A DNA stretch of 64,000 nt from Chromatiaceae bacterium (GTDB lineage Bacteria; Pseudomonadota; Gammaproteobacteria; Chromatiales; Chromatiaceae). The DNA lies in NCBI GenBank assembly GCA_016714645.1, contig JADKCI010000001.1:1302001-1366000 (forward strand). The letters run 5' to 3'. The notes under the pieces are model-generated. The model saw nothing but the letters and a program-made list of their open reading frames with translations. It was not told where the DNA came from and searched no databases. This document shows positions 9,329 to 18,008 of this stretch, piece by piece. The translations under genes were made by a program, and so were the position numbers. Every line of letters begins with the position of its first letter. Position 1 is the stretch's first letter.

Positions 9329-9946
9329 ATGATCCGGACATCGCGAAAATCCCGCCCCCTGGACCGCAGCCTGGAATATCGGCGGGATACGCGACTGGTC
9401 ATCATTGCCGCGGAAGGACGTAAGACCGAACAGCAATACTTCGCCCTCTTCCGCAGCACCCGGGTCCAGATCAAGGTCTTGGCCACCGGGGAGGATAACC
9501 GCTCGGCGCCTGAGCAGGTGCTTGCGCGCCTGAGACAATTCAGGGACGAGTACGACCTGGATAAGGACGATTCCCTCTGGCTGATGCTGGATGTCGACCG
9601 ATGGGGTAGCAAGAAACTCAGTGCGATGGCCCGAGAGGCGAGAACGGCGCGTTTCAGCCTCGCGGTCAGCAACCCCTGCTTCGAGGTCTGGTTGCTGTTC
9701 CATGTCAGCGAGCGGATTCCGGATACCGATAAGTGCGCTGATATAGAAATGGTGCTGCGCGCCGGGCTTGGCGGGTCATACAACAAGACTAACCTTGATG
9801 CTGGCCGCTTTCAGCCCTTGGTCCTGCAGGCCACCTCACGTGCCCAGGCGGCGGACCCCGCGCCACGTGGCCGCTGGCCTACCCGCCCCGGCAGTCATGT
9901 CTATCGCATCATCCGCCATCTTCCCCCTGATTGCCTGCCGGGCTGA
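9329..9946 (+). CDS. RloB-like protein (TOPRIM-like putative nuclease)
   Basis: 205 residues. The N-terminal block LVIIAAEGRKTEQQYF (about 24-38) and the acidic LMLDVDRWG (85-92) give a Glu and an Asp-x-Asp arranged as in TOPRIM folds, and SNPCFEVWLLFH with a Ser/Asn-rich C-terminal half matches RloB proteins. It directly follows the RloA-like ATPase, so the two probably form one complex. The layout resembles PARIS (AriA ATPase with AriB TOPRIM), but RloB is a separate family, so no named system is claimed. Confidence 0.75.
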   Translation: MIRTSRKSRPLDRSLEYRRDTRLVIIAAEGRKTEQQYFALFRSTRVQIKVLATGEDNRSAPEQVLARLRQFRDEYDLDKDDSLWLMLDVDRWGSKKLSAMAREARTARFSLAVSNPCFEVWLLFHVSERIPDTDKCADIEMVLRAGLGGSYNKTNLDAGRFQPLVLQATSRAQAADPAPRGRWPTRPGSHVYRIIRHLPPDCLPG

Positions 9947-9985
9947 GGCGGCTGCAACACCCGCGGTCACAAGGGGGTAAGTGAC

Positions 9986-10009
9986 GGCGGGGCCACACTG
10001 GGCCCCGCC
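9986..10009. terminator. GC-rich hairpin between convergent genes
   Basis: Perfect 9-bp stem GGCGGGGCC/GGCCCCGCC with a 6-base loop between the rloB end and the cytochrome 3' end. There is no T-run on either side, so factor-independent termination would be weak. Confidence 0.45.
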
Positions 10010-10018
10010 GGACCCGGT

Positions 10019-10945
10019 TCAGAGTCCCTTCAGACGATTGATTTCCGCATTGCGCCAGGCGGTGATGGGTGCCCAGGGACCGTACAGGATGTCCTGGTCG
10101 GTGAAGGGTTCGCCGGGGTAACCATAGCCCACGAGCCAGGCGGCGGGCTTGCGCAGGGCACCGGGGATGCCGTCACTCTCCGTGTGACAAAACATCTGGT
10201 TGGCCATGCCGCTGGGCCGTGGCTGATCGTTGATATAGACCGCGATGTCCAGCGACTGCTGGGCCGTCAGGGTCAGGGCGTCGCCCAAGGGCATGTGTTG
10301 CTTGATGTAGCCGGCGAGGTTCTGGCTGTTGTAGAAGGCCGCGCCGCGGGAGTAGCCGTCCTTGCCCCACAGAGCCGGAACGCGTGGGCGGCCCTCGCCG
10401 CGGCGGTACTCGCCGCGCCCTGGGCCGTCCTTGCTGTGGCAACTGCCGCACTCGGCGTTGTAGCGGCTGCGCCCGGCAACGGGATTTCCGGTCATGTTGG
10501 CGACGTTGGGATCAACCACCGGCAGGCCGTTCCCCGGCAGATTGACCCAGCCCGGGCCCTGCATATTTGGGTTGGTCACGCCGTCCGCCAGCCACTGGAT
10601 ATAGGCCACCATGTCACGCATCACCACATCGGTCTTGCTGGGCGCCTGGGCGGCGTTCATGCAGTTGCGGAAGCAGTCGATGATCGAATCTTCCAGGTCG
10701 CGGTTGTAGTTCAGGGGACGAAAGTAAGGCAGCCCGGCGTACTTGTCCGGGGACTGGTACATGAGGGTACCGAAGGGCACATGGCCGCCCGTGAAGTGAC
10801 AGCTCGAACAGGCGATGGTGGTGGTGGAATAGGGGGTACCGTTCGGGTACTTCTTGGTGCCGTCCGGGCCCAGGGTCTTGCTGGTGTGATGGATGTATTC
10901 GTAGCCGCGCTTCACGTCGGCCGGGGCGGTATCGATCTTGCGGCA
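10019..10945 (-). pseudogene. 5'-truncated TsdA-like dihaem cytochrome c
   Basis: Two c-type haem sites are intact, CSSCH and, 120 residues later, CGSCH. Surrounding blocks (DSIIDCFRNCMN, VPALWGKDGYSRGAAFYN, GYIKQHMPLG, LDIAVYIND) match the TsdA family of thiosulfate dehydrogenases/tetrathionate reductases in the periplasm. The homology starts at about KIDTAPADVKRGYEYIHHTS; no signal peptide is present. The open frame runs back to an ATG near 11032, but those 32 residues are the out-of-frame shadow of a crp-type HTH. A deletion has therefore removed the cytochrome 5' end, and it can no longer be exported. Otherwise uninterrupted to the stop. Confidence 0.75.
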
Positions 10946-10946
10946 A

Positions 10947-11535
10947 TCAAACCTCCAGGCTGGAACGGCCCAGGCGGACCAGACCCGCCGCCTCCAAGCG
11001 CTTGAGGTGTCGCGAGACCACTTCGCGGGCACTCCCCAGTTCGACAGCGATCTCCTGATGGGTGGCGGAGACAGACCTAGCTCCGGCCTGACTCAGGAGC
11101 CAGGATGCAGCATGTGGTCAGGACGCGATAGAGGACCGCCTCACGGCCACCCTCCCCGATGATCTGCACCCGCACCTGGCCGGCGAGGAGCAGGACATAG
11201 TTCAGACAGGGCGAACCAGCCCGGAAGACCGGCTGGTCCGGGGGCAGGGTCAGTTGGTGGGCAGTCTCCATGATCGCCCCTGTCTGGGCATCGCCCCCGG
11301 CCAGGGTGGGGAAGAGGTCGCGCCAGGCGACACCGACCGGGGTCACGGCAGAACCCGCCTGGCAGGCACCCAGGGCTGATTTGGGGCTCGTCTCCAGGCA
11401 CTGGGGACCCCGACAGGTCGGGGCAAACGGAGGGGTTGGGACATGGGGGACCTCGCGGCTGTGGATGGGGGCGAATGGGACCTGCCCTAATATTATCCAC
11501 CTGGGGAAGTATTCGGTTAGTCGGGAAGAGGGCAT
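10947..11535 (-). pseudogene. Broken Crp/Fnr-family regulator
   Basis: An N-terminal cyclic-nucleotide-binding fold survives in one frame (DQPVFRAGSPCLNYVLLLAG, then VRVQIIGEGGREAVLYRV) up to about 11110. The C-terminal HTH survives in another frame (ATHQEIAVELGSAREVVSRH, then LKRLEAAGLVRLG) ending at the TGA 10947-10949. The middle (the rest of the beta-roll and the dimer helix) is missing and the frame shifts at the join, so the gene is dead. Its 3' end abuts the truncated tsdA-like gene. The 5' end of the original gene is unsure. Confidence 0.7.
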
Positions 11536-11626
11536 GCCCCGGCCTCAAAGGGCAAAACTAATTCAATGGGTGATGATGTCCGTCAAAATCTTGCAAATTG
11601 GTGATGCCATCACTAATCTGCAAGGT

Positions 11627-12856
11627 ATGTTTCATCCTCGTCTCCAAACCGACCGCCTACGGCAACTGGCCGGTAACTTTCCAGTCGTCGTGGTGACCGG
11701 CGCGCGGCAGGTCGGCAAGACCACCCTGCTGCGGCACGTCTTTCCCGACCATGACTATGTGGTCTTCGATGCCAGCCTGGATCTGGAGGACGCGCGTCGG
11801 GAACCCGACCTCTTTCTGCTCAACCATCCGCCGCCGGTGATCCTGGACGAGGTGCAGTTCGCGCCGGAGGTGGTGGCGGCCGTCAAACGCCGGGTGGACC
11901 GGAACCCCGAACGGGCTGGCCAATACCTCATGACCGGCTCGCAACAATGGCAGGTCATCCGCACCCTGGCCGAGAGCCTGGCGGGGCGCGCGGCCTTCCT
12001 GGATCTCTATGGCTTTTCGCTCCAGGAAATCAGCGATGAGCCCCAGGGTTGGTTGCCGCGCTGGTTGGCTACGCCGGATGACTTTCTGACCTGGGCCCGC
12101 CAGGGCCGCCGCTATGCCGGCCCCCTAACGGAATGGCTGTGGCGGGGCAGCCTGCCGCGAGCGGTCGCCATCGAGACGGCGGTCATCCCGGATTTCTGGA
12201 GCGGCTACCACCGCACCTATGTGGAACGGGATGCCCGCTTGCTGGCCGAGGTCGAAGACTGGCAGGATTTCGGCCGCTTTGCGCGCCTGATGAGTGCGCT
12301 CACCGCCCAGGAGATCAATTACAGCCAGTTGGGCCGGGAGATCGGCATCACCCCGCAAACCGCCCGGCGCTGGCTGAAGATCCTGGAGGGCACCTTCCAG
12401 TGGCTGGCCCTGCCGGCTTTCTCCGGCAATCCGACCAAACGGGTCTCCTCCCGCCCCAAGGGCTATTTGGCCGACACGGGTCTGGCCTGCCATTACGCCC
12501 AGCTCTCCTCACCCCAGGCCCTGACGGGCCATCCCCTCTTCGGTCATCTGTTCGAGACCGCCATGGCGGGCGAAATCCTCAAGCAAGCCGGGGCCTTGCC
12601 CACGCGACCGGCCTGCCATCACTGGCGATCGGCCGGCGGCGCCGAGGTGGATCTGCTCCTGGAGCGTGATGGCATCCTCTACCCCTTCGAGATCAAGCTG
12701 ACCGCGGCGCCCACCCGCCGCATGGCCTCCGGCATCGAGGCCTTCCGGCAGGCCCATCCCCATTTGCCGGTGGCCCAGGGCGCCTTGCTGTGCGCCGTCG
12801 AACAGCCGCGCTGGGTCAGCGAGACCGTCCTGGCATGGCCGTGGAATCTGGTGTGA
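11627..12856 (+). CDS. DUF4143-type AAA ATPase
   Basis: 409 residues. AAA_14 ATPase with Walker A GARQVGKTT at 25-33 and Walker B VILDEVQ near 70-76, a central winged-helix-like segment (INYSQLGREIGITPQTARRW), and a DUF4143 C-terminal nuclease-like region with GAEVDLLLERDG followed by FEIKL, the E-D...E-x-K arrangement of PD-(D/E)xK folds. The ATG at 11627 starts at the family N-terminus (MFHPRL); the frame is open 119 codons further up without family sequence. Function in the cell unknown; these ATPases are common in accessory DNA. Confidence 0.85.
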   Translation: MFHPRLQTDRLRQLAGNFPVVVVTGARQVGKTTLLRHVFPDHDYVVFDASLDLEDARREPDLFLLNHPPPVILDEVQFAPEVVAAVKRRVDRNPERAGQYLMTGSQQWQVIRTLAESLAGRAAFLDLYGFSLQEISDEPQGWLPRWLATPDDFLTWARQGRRYAGPLTEWLWRGSLPRAVAIETAVIPDFWSGYHRTYVERDARLLAEVEDWQDFGRFARLMSALTAQEINYSQLGREIGITPQTARRWLKILEGTFQWLALPAFSGNPTKRVSSRPKGYLADTGLACHYAQLSSPQALTGHPLFGHLFETAMAGEILKQAGALPTRPACHHWRSAGGAEVDLLLERDGILYPFEIKLTAAPTRRMASGIEAFRQAHPHLPVAQGALLCAVEQPRWVSETVLAWPWNLV

Positions 12857-13024
12857 GGGCGGTCCCGCGTCCCTGGCGATGGGTATTGCGATAACTCGAT
12901 ATAGACCAGCAGGCGCATTGCCCTGCAGGGTAAGCGCGGCCCTGGAACTGGATGAAGATGTTGAGGATCGTCGCTGCGCTGGTGTAGGTCGGCGGCGACA
13001 TAGGGTGTTCTTGGCATCGGCCCT

Positions 13025-13519
13025 TCAGGACACGAGGGTATTTAAGCGCAGCATGAGTGTCAGGGGATGTAAGGGCGAGGCTTGAAAACCGTAATGCTCA
13101 TAAAAACCCTTGGCATTCTGGTCAAGGGCGTGAACGAGTAAGGCTCTGACCCCGGCGTTATGCGAAACGATCACAGCCCGATTGACGGCGTCCCGCAGCA
13201 AGGCCGCGCCCAGCTTGATTCCCTGAGCGTGAAGGCCGACAGCCAGTCGCGCCAGAATCAGCACGGGTACGGGATCGGGCATGTTGCGGCGCACGGCAGA
13301 GGTTGCTATCGGATGGGTGACCGCGCCCGCGGCTATGGCGTAGTAGGCGTAGACGCGATGGTTACCGTCCGCCACGATAAAGCTTCTGCTGGCGCCGCTG
13401 GCCTGATTGGCCAATGCCCGACGTTTCAGCCATTCGTCCAGACTGGCTTCGCCACAGCTAAATTCACTCAGGAGATGGGTGGCACTTATCGGCTCGGGTG
13501 CACTGAGTCGCAGGCTCAT
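13025..13519 (-). CDS. GNAT acetyltransferase toxin (TacT/AtaT type)
   Basis: 164-residue GCN5-type N-acetyltransferase. N-terminal FSCGEASLDEWLKRRALANQ is the hallmark of TacT-like toxins, which acetylate aminoacyl-tRNA and stop translation. The acetyl-CoA loop appears as ARLAVGLHAQGIKLGAALL (near 90-108; the usual Q/RxxGxG/A is HAQGIKLG), and FYEHYGFQASPLHPLTLML is the C-terminal substrate region. Its start overlaps the 3' end of the DUF1778 antitoxin gene by 4 bases, the normal gene order. Confidence 0.87.
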   Translation of the reverse strand: MSLRLSAPEPISATHLLSEFSCGEASLDEWLKRRALANQASGASRSFIVADGNHRVYAYYAIAAGAVTHPIATSAVRRNMPDPVPVLILARLAVGLHAQGIKLGAALLRDAVNRAVIVSHNAGVRALLVHALDQNAKGFYEHYGFQASPLHPLTLMLRLNTLVS

Positions 13520-13794
13520 GCCGGTTCGTCTTGATCATCCCATGGCGCCGGGACGGCCATGAGGCGTTCTAGTCCCGGGTTGGCACGCGGTGGCGCGTCG
13601 AGGAGTGCGGTGAATTGCCTGAACCGACCATCATCCAGTTGAAAAAACACCTGATCCAGTACGACTGCTTGCGCTTTGTCGCAAGCGGCTTCCAGCATAA
13701 AGTCCGAGCGGTTCTTGCCCAGCAGGCTGGCGGCGTGATCGATCAGGTCCCGCTGCTCGGGTAGTGCCCTGAGGTTGATGGCTGCATCACGCAT
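13516..13794 (-). CDS. DUF1778 antitoxin (TacA type)
   Basis: 92 residues. N-terminal ribbon-helix-helix: INLRALPEQRDLIDHAASLL followed by GKNRSDFMLEAACDKAQ matches DUF1778 antitoxins. The C-terminal half (DQVFFQLDDGRFRQFTALLD, APPRANPGLERLM) is the toxin-binding tail. It sits immediately upstream of the GNAT toxin with a 4-base overlap and probably represses the operon through the inverted repeat at 13813-13832. Confidence 0.87.
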   Translation of the reverse strand: MRDAAINLRALPEQRDLIDHAASLLGKNRSDFMLEAACDKAQAVVLDQVFFQLDDGRFRQFTALLDAPPRANPGLERLMAVPAPWDDQDEPA

Positions 13795-13812
13795 GTCAGG
13801 AATCCTCGTTGT

Positions 13813-13832
13813 GCATATACAATAGATATACG
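13813..13832. promoter_or_regulatory. Candidate TA operator
   Basis: Imperfect inverted repeat GCATATAC-N4-ATATACGC about 20-40 bases upstream of the antitoxin start, in an AT-rich patch that could also serve as its -10 region. RHH antitoxins normally bind such short palindromes; binding is inferred. Confidence 0.4.
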
Positions 13833-14033
13833 CATCTTAGCGGGCTCCTCTGTGGTTGGCAAGGCGTGAAGGGCCCATGATGGTCTGCGTTCTTGGGGTC
13901 CACCTCACAGGTGGCCACTTTGATGATCCGGAGGTTGTCGGTGGGTGGTGCTATGTCGTTCATGTAATGGCTCACGGTTAAATCAAGGAATGATAGGTTT
14001 GCCTATCAGATAAGATGCTGAAATTGGCGCAGT

Positions 14034-14405
14034 TCAGGGGTCTAAATAGAATTCAATAGTCTCCCGCAGTTCGTCAGTGATCCAAGGTTCGTCGGGAATG
14101 ACCAGGACAAAGCCTTTTTCATTGTCCGCCAGGTAAATGGCTTGCCAGAAACCATCCCGATAGGTGATCCCTTCCCATTCGACATCGGCCAGTTGCCAAT
14201 CCGGCCAGATTTCCGTGAGCACGCGATGGACATCTGACTCTTCGATCAAGGCAATCCAGCCATCATCCTCGGGGGCATAAGCGCGACCCGGGGGCTGGTA
14301 ATCGACGATCAATCTTGCAACCAGGTCCTGGATGAGGGGATAGGCGGGATGGGTAGCGGGGAGTTGCTTGAGGTCAGCGGTGGATTTGAATTGCAGCATG
14401 GGCAT
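14034..14405 (-). CDS. Hypothetical protein, 123 residues
   Basis: Not recognised. Acidic cytosolic-looking protein with many Trp and Asp residues (PEDDGWIALIEESD, EIWPDWQLADVEWEGIT, VIPDEPWITDELRETIEFYL). No signal peptide or membrane segment. GGAGAAAATGCCC upstream of the ATG gives a reasonable ribosome site. GC-rich like the core genome, so it marks the left border of the AT-rich segment. Confidence 0.6.
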   Translation of the reverse strand: MPMLQFKSTADLKQLPATHPAYPLIQDLVARLIVDYQPPGRAYAPEDDGWIALIEESDVHRVLTEIWPDWQLADVEWEGITYRDGFWQAIYLADNEKGFVLVIPDEPWITDELRETIEFYLDP

Positions 14406-14417
14406 TTTCTCCGGGCA

Positions 14418-14441
14418 TAAAAAAACCCGCCGAAGCGGGTT
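14418..14441 (-). terminator. Rho-independent terminator of the BrxD/BrxHI operon
   Basis: On the minus strand: stem AACCCGC-TTCG-GCGGGTT followed by seven T. It lies 60 bases after the helicase stop and before the next gene on the same strand. Confidence 0.85.
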
Positions 14442-14499
14442 ATGAGGGGGTTGGGGGTGTATTTATAAAGAATCTTTTGGGGGATGCTTTAGGGGATAA

Positions 14500-16659
14500 T
14501 TAAAGGGCGTGATTAATGGGTATAGAATCGGGTATTTTCAATTGTAAAATTTTCTTTTTAAACTCTTGCTGTAACAAATATTCAGGGACAAACCCACTAT
14601 ACTTACCAAAAATATATGATAAATCGTGTTCATCAATTGCCACATTTTCAAAATCGAATTTTTCAGTAGTCGCATTTAAGAAAAGCTCTTCAATCTTAGC
14701 AATCCCTACCCTGGTATGAGGTATTTCAATTCCCCAATCATGAATTGTATTTTTTATTAAGTGGGCTTTAAAAAAATACGACAACCTAATCAAATCTCTA
14801 GTTCCAAGCCATGGAAATATATTAAACGAAAACTCTGATGCCTGGTGGATGACTTTATCTAATACCCCAATATCTCGCAACTTACATCTCATTTTCTCTA
14901 TATTTTTTTGCCCTGATTCCGATACAAATTTATATGCTTCATCTGATTCTAGTATTCGCTTCATTTCTCTTACAATTTCCGTATCCACCATTATGGTAAT
15001 TTGTTTCTGCCAAGGGCTTTTTGCCTGTGTTGCGCCGCCTTCTACAAACAATGTTTTAGAATCATTGTTAATGTCTATAACCTTCCATGTTTTTCCGGAT
15101 AATATAAGAAATTCTCCAATAGGCACAATGTCATCTACGGTTCCAAGTGTCGTTGAGTCGATTTTTACAGTGTATTCTTCAGATGTAACAAAAACAGCTA
15201 AAAAAGAGTAATGATTAATCATCCTCTCAACTTTGACACCAATCATTAATTTTCCTTCTTCCGTGTACTCAATATGTCCAATATTTATCAAGTGATTCAG
15301 TAATATTTTGTAGTCATTCTGGTCTATTGATTTAAATACTGCCAGTGTTAAGATATACTGCGCCATTTCCTTCGGTAGCGCTTCAATTTTTCGCTTCAAA
15401 TAGCACATTGTTTGATGATATAACAAACTGTAGTTAACTCGCTGTATATCGATTGGCTCAACCCATTTATTTTTAACATACAAATGAATTATTGCTATAC
15501 TTTTTATCAAATCCCAATCGTATTGTTTATCAAATCTACTACTATCTGCTTCGAACATATGTAGAAATATCATTTCGCTCGGATTGCCTCTACGCCCTGT
15601 TCTACCCAACCTCTGAGCGAAGCTCGATACTGTCATGGGAGATTGAACTTGAACCGTCCTATCCAGAGTTCCAATATCAATCCCAAGTTCCAAGGTAAGG
15701 GTTGCACCAACAACAATTGGAAGTTCTGAGTTCTTCATTAGTTGTTCTGCATATTTCCTCAGTTGTGCGGATAAGCCTCCGTGATGAGTATAATAAATAT
15801 CTGCTGTTTTGTTCTTGGTAGCCATCTTTTTCAGATATAGAATATTTTTCTCAACATCGTTTCTGCTCTGAGCATAAATAATTGTCCGTCTGTTCAGCGT
15901 TATGTCATACAAGCATTTGTAATAATTAAAAGCAATTTCATTATGATTATTTTCTGTTTTTTCAAAATGATTCATACCAATTACTATCCTTCGCCTCCCT
16001 TCTGAGGAAATCGGTGCAATCGATTTTCTGTAAGAACCCGTATTGAGCCATTCTTCTGCGGATTTCAAATCTCCTAAAGTAGCAGATAGACCTACTCTTC
16101 TTGGCACGCACCCGATCATTCTTTGTATTTGTTCAAGCACTGCCAGAAGTTGTAAACCACGGTCATTACTCATAAAATAGTGTATTTCATCAATGATTAT
16201 GAACTTCAATGATTTAAAAAGCATAAATATATTACCTGGCTGATTAATAAGCATTCCTTGCAAAGATTCAGGTGTAGTTTGCAACAACCCATCAGGATTA
16301 TTGAGTAATTTCTTTTTTTTGGATGTGCTAACATCGCCATGCCACTTATAGACTGGAATATCAGCCTCTAAGAGCAATTTATCTAGCCTCTCAAATTGGT
16401 CATTGATCAGTGCCTTTAGCGGAGAAATGTATAACACATCGACTGATTTTGTTTTCGGGGAGTTATGAACAACTGATAATATTGGCAAGAAGGCAGCCTC
16501 TGTTTTGCCCGATGCCGTTCCTGAAGATAAAAGCAAATTTGCATCCGTATCAAAAATAACCTCACATGCTTTAACCTGTATGTCTCGCAATTCATCCCAA
16601 TTATTCCGATAAATATATTCTTGGATAAATTCTGCTAGTCGATCAAAGACTCCGCTCAT
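14500..16659 (-). CDS. Lhr-like DEAD/DEAH helicase (BrxHI-like)
   Basis: 719 residues, superfamily 2 helicase. Walker A SSGTASGKT (45-53), motif Ia PLKALINDQ (80-88), DEIH box IIIDEIH (154-160), motif III GLSAT (190-194), motif V GATLTLELGIDIG (318-330), motif VI QRLGRTGRRG (349-358). The length and the DEIH/Lhr-like core fit BrxHI, the helicase paired with BrxD in type 2 BREX. The C-terminal half after residue 380 is not recognised. The start overlaps the BrxD-like gene by 4 bases (ATGA), so the two are coupled. Strongly AT-rich compared with the flanking genome, a sign of transfer. Confidence 0.8.
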   Translation of the reverse strand: MSGVFDRLAEFIQEYIYRNNWDELRDIQVKACEVIFDTDANLLLSSGTASGKTEAAFLPILSVVHNSPKTKSVDVLYISPLKALINDQFERLDKLLLEADIPVYKWHGDVSTSKKKKLLNNPDGLLQTTPESLQGMLINQPGNIFMLFKSLKFIIIDEIHYFMSNDRGLQLLAVLEQIQRMIGCVPRRVGLSATLGDLKSAEEWLNTGSYRKSIAPISSEGRRRIVIGMNHFEKTENNHNEIAFNYYKCLYDITLNRRTIIYAQSRNDVEKNILYLKKMATKNKTADIYYTHHGGLSAQLRKYAEQLMKNSELPIVVGATLTLELGIDIGTLDRTVQVQSPMTVSSFAQRLGRTGRRGNPSEMIFLHMFEADSSRFDKQYDWDLIKSIAIIHLYVKNKWVEPIDIQRVNYSLLYHQTMCYLKRKIEALPKEMAQYILTLAVFKSIDQNDYKILLNHLINIGHIEYTEEGKLMIGVKVERMINHYSFLAVFVTSEEYTVKIDSTTLGTVDDIVPIGEFLILSGKTWKVIDINNDSKTLFVEGGATQAKSPWQKQITIMVDTEIVREMKRILESDEAYKFVSESGQKNIEKMRCKLRDIGVLDKVIHQASEFSFNIFPWLGTRDLIRLSYFFKAHLIKNTIHDWGIEIPHTRVGIAKIEELFLNATTEKFDFENVAIDEHDLSYIFGKYSGFVPEYLLQQEFKKKILQLKIPDSIPINHAL

Positions 16660-17972
16660 AGCTTAAATTCCTCATAGGTTTCATGAATAACTTCCTCGGT
16701 AACTTCATTTGTAGAGAATACGAAATCAGGCTTCCCGATAATATCAGCAATGCTAGTATCAGGAATTTGCATTGTTATATTAAGTACCTCAATATAATCT
16801 CGAATTATCTCACGAGGTGTTACTTTTGACTGGGCTCCAACCCTGCTTAATTCGCACTTGATAAAGTAAATCCTATCATCTTGCGTGATTCTTGATTCAT
16901 ATCCAAGATATGCTTCATGGATTTCTTTTAATTTCTCTGTAAGTACTACAAGTTCTTCTGGGGTAAGTGCGGCTAGATTTATTATTGGGGAAAGAAAATC
17001 TTTATATCCTTCGACTACATACTTTCCTGACACTAACCGTGACTGGAGCGCTTCATAACTATATACCCCACGTCTACTATCAGTGATGCTCTGCGGCGTT
17101 CCACCAAGAATAAATCCAATGTATTTTGCTTTGCCCTGCATCGTATCATTGAATATTGTTAGAAGCTTTTCATAATTATTGTTTCTTGAGACTGCGTGTG
17201 AGATTTTATATAGATTAACCGTCTCATCAATCATTACCATGAGACCTCCAAATCCAGCTTTAACAATAAAAAGCGCCATGACCTTTAAATAATCATACCA
17301 CGAAGAGTCATCAATAATTACGCGAACACCTAACTCCTCACGAGCTTCTGTCTTCGTTGTATATTCACCCCTCAACCATTTAACCACTAGCTGCATTTTA
17401 TATTCATCTCCATCGTTGTAGGCTTTCCAATATGTCCTAATATTCTGCCCAAATTCAAACCCATGGACAAGTTCGTCAATTTCTTGGATGGTCTCTGTTA
17501 TTTTATATTCAACCTTCTTATTGAAAAGGGGATCGCATTCCTCCAACCCCGATTCTCGGAATACTTCCATTTTTATTTTAGATATCCATTTTTCAATAAC
17601 AAGTTGAAGTGCGCCACCTTCGGATTTTGTTTTTGTCGACATATTACGAATCAGTTCCTTGTATGTTGCAACACCCTGACCTCCAGTTCCAGCTAATCTT
17701 CTTTCCGGGGACATGTCCGCGTCTACAATGACAAACCCTTTGTCCATCGCATAATTTTTCATAATTTGCAGCATAAAACTTTTTCCACTTCCGTAGTTTC
17801 CAACAATAAATCTAAAAGAGGCTCCACCTTCTTTCACAGTCTCAATGTCATCTAGCAGTGCATTGATTTCAGCACTTCTACCTACTAAGACATTTTCAAG
17901 ACCTATTCGAGGAACAACTCCCGCTTTTAGAGAATCTATGAGAGCTTTAGCAATTCTTTTTGGTACTTTCAA
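16656..17972 (-). CDS. BrxD-like ATP-binding protein (DUF2791)
   Basis: 438 residues. P-loop ATPase with Walker A VGNYGSGKS (57-65) and Walker B GLMVMIDE (243-250). Between them, ADMSPERRLAGTGGQGVATY (85-104) and MSTKTKSEGGALQLVIEKWI (111-130) match the BREX BrxD/DUF2791 family, and RRGVYSYEALQSRL with a Pro-Ile-Ile core follows. Such ATPases are thought to act as DNA-associated motors or switches with a partner helicase. It lies 36 bases after the TerB-like gene and overlaps the helicase. AT-rich. Confidence 0.82.
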   Translation of the reverse strand: MKVPKRIAKALIDSLKAGVVPRIGLENVLVGRSAEINALLDDIETVKEGGASFRFIVGNYGSGKSFMLQIMKNYAMDKGFVIVDADMSPERRLAGTGGQGVATYKELIRNMSTKTKSEGGALQLVIEKWISKIKMEVFRESGLEECDPLFNKKVEYKITETIQEIDELVHGFEFGQNIRTYWKAYNDGDEYKMQLVVKWLRGEYTTKTEAREELGVRVIIDDSSWYDYLKVMALFIVKAGFGGLMVMIDETVNLYKISHAVSRNNNYEKLLTIFNDTMQGKAKYIGFILGGTPQSITDSRRGVYSYEALQSRLVSGKYVVEGYKDFLSPIINLAALTPEELVVLTEKLKEIHEAYLGYESRITQDDRIYFIKCELSRVGAQSKVTPREIIRDYIEVLNITMQIPDTSIADIIGKPDFVFSTNEVTEEVIHETYEEFKL

Positions 17973-18008
17973 TTTTTTTCTCCTTCTTGTTTGGAATATA
18001 TCAGTACA

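Noticed and set aside
13804..13968. 55-codon minus-strand ORF starting MNDIAPPTDNLRI
   Set aside because: No ribosome site and it runs through the TA operator region; probably chance.
16656..17972. Complete BREX locus
   Set aside because: Only BrxD-like and BrxHI-like genes are present; PglX, PglZ, BrxA, BrxB and BrxC were not found on either side.
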